From an uncultured Chloroflexales bacterium (lineage in GTDB: Bacteria > Chloroflexota > Chloroflexia > Chloroflexales > Chloroflexaceae): 38,259 nucleotides of DNA. The position numbers were made by a program, and so were the translations under genes. The stretch covers positions 1-38,259 of the forward strand of contig CALCJV010000097.1 in assembly GCA_937967405.1 (NCBI GenBank). Reading direction: 5' to 3'. Numbering within the stretch: position 1 is the stretch's first letter; the number at the start of each line of letters is the position of its first letter. A model generated the notes under the pieces. It was not told the origin of the DNA, made no database searches, and worked only from the letters and a program-made list of their open reading frames with translations. Of the stretch, positions 6,889 through 13,167 are shown in pieces.

Positions 6889-8379
6889 TTATGCTTCCAG
6901 CCCGTATCGCCGTTTCAAGAATGGGGGTGCGGCTTGGCGAAAGGCAAGATACAGCAGCAGGTCTTTATGGCTGCGGACAAAGGGCAAGTCGTACTCGTCT
7001 TCCAGCACCGGCATCAAGTACGATGCCACACGATATTTGAGCGGTGCCGAGTCGCGGTCAAGCACTTTTGCCAGCACCGCCTCATTGACAGGGGCAGGTG
7101 TACGCCCAAATTCACCGCGCAGGATCATCTTGTACTCATCCGACACCAACTGGTAGCGTTCGGCCGACATCACATTAAATGCCGCCTGCGCCCCAATAAT
7201 CTGGCTCGTGGGCGTAACGAGGGGGACGTAGCCAGCATCCTTGCGGACAATCGGGATTTCTTCGAGAATGCGCTCCATCTTATCGAGCTGGCCCATCGCC
7301 TTGAGCTGATTGTGCAGGTTGGAGAGCATGCCACCGGGCACTTGGGCCTCAAAGATCGCGTCATCATAGGGCGGGTAGCCTAGCTCAGCCTCAAGCTCAC
7401 GCATCAGCGGAATCGCCTGCTTAATCGCAACCGGATCGAGTGTCGCAACTAGCTCAAGGATCGCGTTCACCTTGCGCTGGTCTACATCCTCGAAGCGCAC
7501 GGGGCGGTAGTATTTGCCATAGCCGGGGATGCTAGCCTTGAGTTCTTCAGCTATCTCGAAGAGATCACGCTGGACTTCAAGGATCAGCTTTTTATCTAGC
7601 CCGTGATCAATGCCCATCGCCTCTGCAAAGGGGATCATAATCTCAATCGGGGGGTGCGAGGTTCCGCCCGCAAAGGGCGTAATTGCCGTATCAATATAAT
7701 CAATGCCAAGATGCATCGCAATCACGGCATTCAGCGTAGCCACGCCGGTAGTTGTGTGACTGTGCAGCGTAATTGGCAATTTCGTTTGCTGGCGCAAGCG
7801 GCGCATCAGATCAAGCGCATCAGTGGGGTAGAGCAAGCCAGCCATATCCTTGATTGCCAGTGCATCTACGCCGGCCCGTTCAAGCTGCCGCGCATACTCC
7901 AGAAAGTAATCATTCGTATGCACTGGGCTGGTGGTATAGGAGAGCGCACCTTCGGCCACGCCTCCGAAGGCTTTGGTGGCCAGAATAGATGTTTGCAAGT
8001 TGCGCCAATCGTTGAGCGCATCGAAGATTCGCATCATGCCTACACCCGACTCAACCGACTGGCGCACAAAGGCAATCACCAGATCATCAGCAACAGGCTG
8101 GTAGCCAAACAGATTCTGCCCCCGCAGCAAGGCTCGAATCTTGCTCCCACCACCGAGCGTATCCCGCATCAGTTCGAGCCGTTCCCACGGATCTTCATTC
8201 AAGAACCGAATACAGCTATCCAGAACCGCCCCGCCCCACAGCTCGAGGATCGGAAATCCTGCGGCATTGACTCGCTCCAACACGCGCATAATCTGAGGGG
8301 TTGTCATGCGTGTCGCAGCGACACTTTGGTGTCCATCACGCAAGGTTACATCAATAAAACGCACCTGCCGTTGCTCCAT
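6889..8379 (-). CDS. pyruvate/oxaloacetate carboxyltransferase subunit (PycB/OadA/5S type)
   Basis: A 496-residue biotin-dependent carboxyltransferase without its own biotin domain. The N-terminal HMGL-like TIM barrel carries RDGHQSVAATRM (residues 12-23), the carboxylated-lysine motif AIKDMAG, and the metal-binding HSHTTTG. The C-terminal half is the conserved PYC/OADA domain. Enzymes of this build transfer CO2 between carboxybiotin and pyruvate/oxaloacetate, as pyruvate carboxylase subunit B, oxaloacetate decarboxylase alpha or the transcarboxylase 5S subunit. The sequence alone does not say which. A biotin carrier protein and a partner must be encoded elsewhere. The start at 8379 follows a near-perfect AGGAGGT five bases upstream. 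It is transcribed from its own promoter at 8405-8433. Confidence 0.88.
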   Translation of the reverse strand: MEQRQVRFIDVTLRDGHQSVAATRMTTPQIMRVLERVNAAGFPILELWGGAVLDSCIRFLNEDPWERLELMRDTLGGGSKIRALLRGQNLFGYQPVADDLVIAFVRQSVESGVGMMRIFDALNDWRNLQTSILATKAFGGVAEGALSYTTSPVHTNDYFLEYARQLERAGVDALAIKDMAGLLYPTDALDLMRRLRQQTKLPITLHSHTTTGVATLNAVIAMHLGIDYIDTAITPFAGGTSHPPIEIMIPFAEAMGIDHGLDKKLILEVQRDLFEIAEELKASIPGYGKYYRPVRFEDVDQRKVNAILELVATLDPVAIKQAIPLMRELEAELGYPPYDDAIFEAQVPGGMLSNLHNQLKAMGQLDKMERILEEIPIVRKDAGYVPLVTPTSQIIGAQAAFNVMSAERYQLVSDEYKMILRGEFGRTPAPVNEAVLAKVLDRDSAPLKYRVASYLMPVLEDEYDLPFVRSHKDLLLYLAFRQAAPPFLKRRYGLEA

Positions 8380-8404
8380 GCGGTACCTCCTGTGATCCAC
8401 TACG

Positions 8405-8433
8405 ATAATCCGGCAAGCCTCTCTGCTTGTCAA
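8405..8433 (-). promoter_or_regulatory. promoter of the carboxyltransferase gene
   Basis: On the minus strand a consensus -35 TTGACA (8433-8428), a 17-base spacer and a -10 GATTAT (8410-8405, four of six matches) precede the ATG at 8379. The predicted leader is about 19 bases and includes the AGGAGGT site. Confidence 0.6.
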
Positions 8434-8524
8434 GGTTATAGCTCGCCAAGCGTATCTTAGCAGATTATGGGCCATTCGGGATCGGTTTTGGTGAATTTGC
8501 CCCGAATGTTATCAAATCTCCCTC

Positions 8525-8552
8525 TTGACAGATAGTATCTTTCGTGTATACT
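8525..8552 (+). promoter_or_regulatory. sigma-70-type promoter of the TetR/DUF4188 cassette
   Basis: A consensus -35 TTGACA (8525-8530), a 16-base spacer and a -10 TATACT (8547-8552) are present, with a predicted start near 8559. The only gene it can serve is the plus-strand cassette beginning at 8610. A palindrome overlaps its -10 and start site. Confidence 0.8.
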
Positions 8553-8570
8553 GCTAAGTAAGTTAGCAGT
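8550..8570. promoter_or_regulatory. operator-like palindrome, likely TetR-family binding site
   Basis: The perfect arms ACTGCTAA and TTAGCAGT are separated by five bases (GTAAG), 21 bp in all. The site covers the last bases of the -10 and the predicted start, so a bound repressor would block RNA polymerase. Size and symmetry suit a TetR-family dimer, and a TetR gene is the third gene of the cassette. A single TTAGCAG half-site also occurs at about 8457-8463. Assignment to this TetR is an inference. Confidence 0.7.
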
Positions 8571-8609
8571 GTTTACTATTGTAATGATCGTTTAGATCGG
8601 AGACGTGCT

Positions 8610-9053
8610 ATGGCTTGTAAAGCTCGTGCCTGTGCCCCAATCACACCCGCTACCCCCAGCGTGCCTCGTGTGCGCCCTAGCCCACCGCCCAGCAACCCAA
8701 CCCACACCGCACCTGTGGACACCTACCCCTACGACGGCGAGACCATCCTCCTTAGCCACTATGCCCAGCATCCCGCGCAGATGGCATCGCCCACCCCGTC
8801 CACTACCGCAGGAAATCGTGCAGCGGCGTGCTCATCCTCAGCGTGTGGCCATTCGCGCTGGCATCTCCTCTGGCTGCTATTCCCGCTCTTCTGGCTCGGC
8901 AAGCTGCTTGTTGTCACCACTATCGCATGGACGACATGGTTCTGGCAGCATATCGCCCAACCGCTCACCAGCGACGTGAGCCTGCTGCTGGCGGTGGTGC
9001 TGATTGGCACTGGCGCATGGCTCGTGTGGCTCAACCGCGAACGTCACATCTGA
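8610..9053 (+). CDS. small membrane protein, first gene of the TetR cassette
   Basis: A 147-residue protein that I cannot assign to a family. Residues 1-80 are rich in Pro, Ala, Ser and Thr and contain four cysteines (3, 7, 74, 79); they look disordered. Two hydrophobic helices follow at about 84-108 (WHLLWLLFPLFWLGKLLVV...) and 122-142 (DVSLLLAVVLIGTGAWLVWL), ending in a short basic tail (NRERHI). GGAG lies seven bases before the ATG. The overlapping frame starting at 8605 lacks these helices and is rejected. It is the promoter-proximal gene of a three-gene unit with the DUF4188 gene (25 bases downstream) and tetR, so it probably works with the DUF4188 protein, but no function can be named. 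Confidence 0.7.
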   Translation: MACKARACAPITPATPSVPRVRPSPPPSNPTHTAPVDTYPYDGETILLSHYAQHPAQMASPTPSTTAGNRAAACSSSACGHSRWHLLWLLFPLFWLGKLLVVTTIAWTTWFWQHIAQPLTSDVSLLLAVVLIGTGAWLVWLNRERHI

Positions 9054-9078
9054 CATCCGACACCTGAAAGGACACCCG

Positions 9079-9555
9079 ATGAACCGGATTTTTGCTGGAC
9101 GCTACACTGCCCATACGGATGAGCCGTTTGTTGTGTTTCTGGTGGGCATGCGGATCAACCAATTCACGGCAGTGCGCCAATGGCTGCCAGTGGCACGCGC
9201 CATGCTGCCGATGCTGGAGACACTCTACCGCCATCCTGAAAAGGGCTTTCTCGGTGGCGAACTCATCCTCTACTGGCGCGGTATCGGTGTGATCCAGTAT
9301 TGGCGTTCGCTTGATGACCTCCACCACCTTGCCACTAACCCCGCCGATCCGCACCTGCCCGCATGGAAAGCCTTCAATCAAGCAACGGGCAGCAACGGCG
9401 TAGTTGGCATTTGGCATGAAACCTATCAGATACACGCGGACGAGTATACCTGTATCTACGGCAACATGCCCGCATTTGGCTTGGCAAAAGCAACCGAGCA
9501 CGTCACGGCACACGGCTCGCACGCCCGCAAGCGGTGGCAAGCAGCCCCCGCCTAG
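9079..9555 (+). CDS. DUF4188 domain protein
   Basis: A 158-residue protein matching the DUF4188 pattern throughout: VVFLVGMRINQFTAVRQWLPVARAMLPML near the start, then QYWRSLDDLHHLA, HLPAWKAF, VGIWHETYQI and YGNMPAFGLAKA. Members are sometimes labelled as monooxygenase-like, probably from a distant resemblance to dimeric alpha/beta-barrel proteins; no reaction is established to my knowledge. The start at 9079 follows AAAGGA six bases upstream and gives the usual N-terminus. An in-frame start at 9004 would overlap the preceding gene and adds unrelated residues. No signal peptide is seen. It is co-transcribed with the membrane protein before it and controlled by the operator at 8550-8570, probably through the TetR gene that follows. 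Confidence 0.88.
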   Translation: MNRIFAGRYTAHTDEPFVVFLVGMRINQFTAVRQWLPVARAMLPMLETLYRHPEKGFLGGELILYWRGIGVIQYWRSLDDLHHLATNPADPHLPAWKAFNQATGSNGVVGIWHETYQIHADEYTCIYGNMPAFGLAKATEHVTAHGSHARKRWQAAPA

Positions 9556-9584
9556 CCGGTTGCAGGTTCATCTGATGTATGTTA

Positions 9585-9590
9585 TATAAT
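9585..9590 (+). promoter_or_regulatory. candidate internal -10 giving a leaderless tetR transcript
   Basis: A consensus TATAAT ends seven bases before the A of the tetR ATG at 9598. A weak -35 TTGCAG at 9560-9565 is 19 bases upstream. No Shine-Dalgarno sequence precedes this ATG (AAAAAGC). The arrangement predicts a transcript starting at or beside the start codon. Confidence 0.5.
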
Positions 9591-9597
9591 AAAAAGC

Positions 9598-10326
9598 ATG
9601 TCGAATTCACCTCAAGTAGTTACGCCGAGCCGCCGCGAACGGCTCCACGAAGCAACCCGCACCGAGATTAAACAGATTGCGCGGGAGTTGCTTGCCGCCG
9701 AGGGCACTGCCGCCCTGTCGTTGCGAGCAATTGCGCGGCGTATGGGTATGACTGCGCCCGGCTTGTATCGCTACTATCCTAGCATCAACGATCTGCTCAC
9801 AGCCCTGATTGTAGATAGCTACAACGATCTCGGCGATCAGATTCTTGCCGCCCGCACCGCGCACCGCCACGCTCGCTACGCCGAGCAGTTTCTGGCGATT
9901 GCCCATGCCTATCGGGCGTGGGCTTTGTCCCACAAAACCGACTACCTGCTGATCTTTGCCAATCCGATGCCCGGCTACGAGCCAACCCCAGAGATTATCG
10001 GACCGGCCTCGCATCGCACCTTTTCACCTTTCTGGGGCATCTTGCAGGAGGCATGGGCGGCTGGGCAGTTGTATGTGCCCACTACATCCGAACCGCCAGA
10101 GGCCATCGCCGTCGAACTACAGACCCAACTCGCAGGCTGGTGCGAGTATGGGCAGATCACCCTGCCGGCCGCAACAGTGCAAGCCTTGCTCGGCGGTTGG
10201 GGCAAGATGCAGGGCTTGGTGATGCTCGAGCTATTCGGTTATCTGCATTATGTATTGCCCGAACCGCGTATCCTCTACGAAGCCGAGATGCGGGCTGGAA
10301 TTCGCCAGATGGGGCTAGGTGCGTAG
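9598..10326 (+). CDS. TetR/AcrR family transcriptional regulator
   Basis: A 242-residue regulator. The N-terminal TetR DNA-binding domain (about residues 15-62) has the helix-turn-helix LSLRAIARRMGMTAPGLYRYYPSINDLL. The C-terminal ligand domain resembles the WHG/TetR_C_13 type (AHAYRAWALSHKTDYLLIFANPMPGY, TFSPFWGILQEAW). Such proteins usually repress nearby genes and release on ligand binding. It is the last gene of the cassette and very likely binds the palindrome at 8550-8570. Its own TATAAT at 9585-9590 is not obviously covered by an operator copy, so basal repressor could be made independently. It ends 17 bases from the convergent gene at 10344. Confidence 0.92.
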   Translation: MSNSPQVVTPSRRERLHEATRTEIKQIARELLAAEGTAALSLRAIARRMGMTAPGLYRYYPSINDLLTALIVDSYNDLGDQILAARTAHRHARYAEQFLAIAHAYRAWALSHKTDYLLIFANPMPGYEPTPEIIGPASHRTFSPFWGILQEAWAAGQLYVPTTSEPPEAIAVELQTQLAGWCEYGQITLPAATVQALLGGWGKMQGLVMLELFGYLHYVLPEPRILYEAEMRAGIRQMGLGA

Positions 10327-10343
10327 AGCCGCAAGAGTGGCTT

Positions 10344-11780
10344 CTACTGCACGGGCCAGATCGCAAGGTAGGCATCGGAGAGTTCGGCGGGGGTGGGGGC
10401 GAGCGGCGCATGGGTGATCAAGCCACCCTGCGTGAGCGTGATCGCAATGGCTGCGGTGCCACGCCGCACGGCTACGCCGTTGGCGGGTGAGTTTCCGGCG
10501 GAGCCGCCCGGCGCAGCAAACGGCGACCAGATGTGGCGTTGGCGCAGGTTGCTACTCATCACGAGGAAGTACGGCTCCCCGCCTGCATAGTTGCCCACAG
10601 TGATGCCCGCCACTTGGCGGGTGTCGCGGTTCTGGATGCTGGCCGCGGTGGAGCCAGCAATGAACACATTGCCATACTCATCCGCCGTGATCGCAAGGAT
10701 GCTGATCGAGTTGCCGCGCCCACTCGATAGGCGCGTGAGTAGCGATTGGCTGTGCAGCAGCGTGCCGTCGGCAGCATTAAACCGCCCGAACCACGCCATT
10801 TTGACTGAGCCGACACTGGTTGGATTGTTGTAGGTATCAGTTATAATCAGCCGTTCACGATCAAGCCGCACACGCAAGTCTTTCGGATCGCGGGAGAAAA
10901 CCGATCCCCCCGTGCCGCCATTGATTGATCCAGCCATGTAGAGCTTGCCATCGCGCCCAATAGCCACCCGTTCGCCGCGAGTATCTGCCCCCAGATTCGG
11001 AGCGGCATCCCAATCGTAGCTCGTCCAGACTAGCTCGCCCGTAGAGCGATAACCGCGCAGGTAGGGCAGTTGCAAGTTGCTGCTGACTTGACGAAAGCCT
11101 GTCGCTACAATGATCCCTTCGGCACTCGCCACCGCTACATCGTTGTGCGTGCCCGTGCCCAACGACCAACTCCCGACCACTGCGCCACCGGGGCTGTACA
11201 CCGTAATCTGATCACCGACGAGGGCTGCAGCAGTGCTATCGTTGCCAAGCGCACAGCGTTTCACGCTGCCGGGCGTGGCTCGCCACACGACCGTGCTGGC
11301 ATCGGCACTGAGCAGGGCTACACCCGCATCGCCGCAGATCAGGATGTTGCCATTCGGGGCAATCTCCAGATCGGCCAGCATTGTGCCAAAGCGCGTCTGC
11401 GATAGAATTTGCGTGCCGTCATTGCTGATGCGAAAGACACTCCCGCCTGTGTCTGGCGTAAGGTCTATCGGGGTGATGGCGGTGGGCACATAGTTTGGGA
11501 AACTACCTGCAAGGACAATCGTGCCATCAGGGGCAACATCTACCGCTGCGGCGGTATCGGCCCCAGCTCCACCGAAGAAACCAGCCGCCGCGACTTGAAG
11601 ATTATCACTGGTGGTGGGTTGGGGGGGCGGGTTCTCAGCCCGCACGATGTACGGCAAAGAGACGGTATAACGCGATGCTTGGGCAACAACAGGAGTGCTT
11701 GCCACCCCCGCTGCTGCCATGAGTATTGCTGCACTCAGCAAGATGATAAGAGCGAGATGGTGTTGGCGCAGCCTAAGCAA
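10344..11780 (-). CDS. secreted beta-propeller-like (SBBP-type) repeat protein
   Basis: A 478-residue protein with an N-terminal signal sequence (HLALIILLSAAILMAAAGVAS, likely cleavage after AQA near residue 35). The mature part is built of short repeats such as AAAVDVAPDGTIVLAGSFPN, DLEIAPNGNILICGDAG, RVAIGRDGKLYMAGSIN and ITADEYGNVFIAGSTA, which are blades of an SBBP/NHL-like propeller. The start is a TTG at 11780, supported by GAGGGGG seven bases upstream and by giving a complete signal peptide. A plausible promoter lies at 11839-11867. It is probably an extracellular or surface protein; the ligand or partner is unknown. No anchoring motif is visible at the C-terminus. It is convergent with tetR. 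Confidence 0.8.
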   Translation of the reverse strand: MLRLRQHHLALIILLSAAILMAAAGVASTPVVAQASRYTVSLPYIVRAENPPPQPTTSDNLQVAAAGFFGGAGADTAAAVDVAPDGTIVLAGSFPNYVPTAITPIDLTPDTGGSVFRISNDGTQILSQTRFGTMLADLEIAPNGNILICGDAGVALLSADASTVVWRATPGSVKRCALGNDSTAAALVGDQITVYSPGGAVVGSWSLGTGTHNDVAVASAEGIIVATGFRQVSSNLQLPYLRGYRSTGELVWTSYDWDAAPNLGADTRGERVAIGRDGKLYMAGSINGGTGGSVFSRDPKDLRVRLDRERLIITDTYNNPTSVGSVKMAWFGRFNAADGTLLHSQSLLTRLSSGRGNSISILAITADEYGNVFIAGSTAASIQNRDTRQVAGITVGNYAGGEPYFLVMSSNLRQRHIWSPFAAPGGSAGNSPANGVAVRRGTAAIAITLTQGGLITHAPLAPTPAELSDAYLAIWPVQ

Positions 11781-11838
11781 TCGCGTTCCCCCTCAGATAA
11801 GCAGCGTCCTGTTCCCTCTCAGGTCCTGCTTGATTCGT

Positions 11839-11867
11839 ATTATAGCTATCCACTCTGGATTCGTAAA
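11839..11867 (-). promoter_or_regulatory. promoter of the secreted propeller gene
   Basis: On the minus strand TTTACG (11867-11862, four of six matches to the -35), a 17-base spacer and a perfect TATAAT (11844-11839) predict a start near 11832 and a leader of about 50 bases before the TTG start. Confidence 0.65.
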
Positions 11868-11948
11868 GCGGCTGCAATAGTTCTTCGGTACTAAGTTCTT
11901 ATCTGCCACTCATCATGAGCGGCATAGGACAAAAGTCAAAGAAGTGTT

Positions 11949-11981
11949 AAAAACGGGCGCAAGCGACCTGCTCACGCCCGT
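11949..11981 (-). terminator. intrinsic terminator after the LPxTG protein gene
   Basis: On the minus strand the arms ACGGGCG / CGCCCGT extend inward through two G-T wobbles and AGC/GCT to a 12-bp stem with a five-base loop, followed directly by TTTTTAA. It lies 38 bases after the stop at 12020 and separates this gene from the propeller gene, which has its own promoter. Confidence 0.88.
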
Positions 11982-12019
11982 ATACTGGAAGCCACGCCCT
12001 TAACCAACGTATTGTGCGA

Positions 12020-13042
12020 TTAGGTTTGCTTACGGCGCATCCGGAAGACTATCACCGCCCCGATCAAGAGCAGCACGGCCCCAAGTCCAAGCAGCCCATT
12101 GATGGGGGTAGCCACCATACCTGTGCCAGTATCCGGCAGGCGCACCGGCGGCACGGGGGTTGGCTCTGGGGCAACTACGGTTGGCATTGGGGTTGGCGCA
12201 GTGGGCAGAGCGGTTGGCTCCGGCTCGGCCGACTGTTCCGGTGCAGGCTCGGCCGTCGGGTCAGCTTCGGGAGCAGGGAGTCCACCCGTCACTTGGAAGG
12301 GCGGCGTAACCACCACCCCACCGAGCGTCACGGGCACGTCTGCACCATCGGGAAACTCAAACATGCCTAGCTCTCCGCGATCACTGTGGAGCATCGCATA
12401 GAGGGTGGGTGTTGCCCCTGACGGGTCAATCATCACCACTACGTTGCGGTTCTCACCGGGTGTGAGCAAGGTCTGCCCTAGAATGGGGCCCGGCTGGCCT
12501 TCGCTATCGGCGTGGATCACGATCCAGCCCGGTTCAGCTACCACCACCCGCGCTACCGTCACCGTGCTATCAGTGATCGGCTGATCGGCAACCTCGACGT
12601 TGGGTGCATCGGGATGCACCACATACCACAGATTGCGGACAAGATGCCCATTCGTATCGCCCGGTGCAGCATCATTGATGAAGAAATACAAGGGCATATC
12701 GTTGTAGGTCACCTGTGCGCTGCCATCGTCGCGGGTAATCAATCCGAGCGTGCCATTCACGCCTTCGCCCGCCACCACTACGGCACCATCAGGGGCAAGC
12801 AGGGGCGGCCAGTTGCCCGCACACGCACCGACACAGTTGCTTACGCCCGGCGGATCATTGGTGAAACGATACAGCGTATTGCCCGCACCATCTACAAGGA
12901 TTAGCCCCAAACTGTCATTTTGCACGGCCTGTACGGTTACCACTTCCTGCGCGGCAGTAGGGAGTACGGTTGCCCCTAGTCCAATGAGTCCGCCTGCTAA
13001 CAAAAGCACGGCAAGTAGCGTGCGCCCGATCTGTTGTTTCAT
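12020..13042 (-). CDS. LPxTG-anchored surface protein with Lipoprotein_15-type repeat domain
   Basis: A 340-residue exported protein. It has a signal peptide (LLAVLLLAGGLIGLGATVLPTAAQ, cleavage near residue 31). A domain with two copies of the 'secreted repeat' pattern follows at about 40-145: GNTLYRFTNDPPGVSNCVGACAGNWPPLL and NDMPLYFFINDAAPGDTNGHL..LWYVVHP. A second domain (about 150-255) has the VVVAEPGWIVIHADSEGQPGPILGQ pattern that I associate with DUF7282. A Pro/Thr/Glu-rich spacer, LPDTG (about residue 302), a membrane helix and the basic tail RMRRKQT complete it. The C-terminus is a classic sortase signal, so the mature protein should be wall-linked. No sortase gene is in the window. 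AAGGAG lies eight bases before the ATG. It follows the P-type ATPase gene and ends at a strong terminator. Confidence 0.85.
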   Translation of the reverse strand: MKQQIGRTLLAVLLLAGGLIGLGATVLPTAAQEVVTVQAVQNDSLGLILVDGAGNTLYRFTNDPPGVSNCVGACAGNWPPLLAPDGAVVVAGEGVNGTLGLITRDDGSAQVTYNDMPLYFFINDAAPGDTNGHLVRNLWYVVHPDAPNVEVADQPITDSTVTVARVVVAEPGWIVIHADSEGQPGPILGQTLLTPGENRNVVVMIDPSGATPTLYAMLHSDRGELGMFEFPDGADVPVTLGGVVVTPPFQVTGGLPAPEADPTAEPAPEQSAEPEPTALPTAPTPMPTVVAPEPTPVPPVRLPDTGTGMVATPINGLLGLGAVLLLIGAVIVFRMRRKQT

Positions 13043-13070
13043 CTGTTCTGCTCCTTAGTTCAATGGGTTG

Positions 13071-13090
13071 TCACTGTCAGCCACTGTCAG
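13071..13090. repeat. two tandem copies of a 10-base unit
   Basis: YCACTGTCAG occurs twice back to back in the gap between the LPxTG gene and the ATPase gene, with a partial third copy (CCAACTG). It could be chance or part of a regulatory site; nothing else in the 125-base gap is convincing apart from a weak minus-strand TATACT at about 13134-13139. Confidence 0.4.
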
Positions 13091-13167
13091 CCAACTGTTT
13101 GCGTCGTCCTCGTTGCTCCTACTTCATGCGACCATTTAGAGTATACACCACATATAGGCATGCTCTG

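Noticed and set aside
8605-8979. Alternative 124-residue frame at the start of the TetR cassette
   Set aside because: It overlaps the 8610 frame, has no membrane helices or domain features, and its ribosome site spacing is worse.
10157-10490. Several frames overlapping tetR and the propeller gene end
   Set aside because: They are shadows in alternative frames of two well-supported convergent genes.
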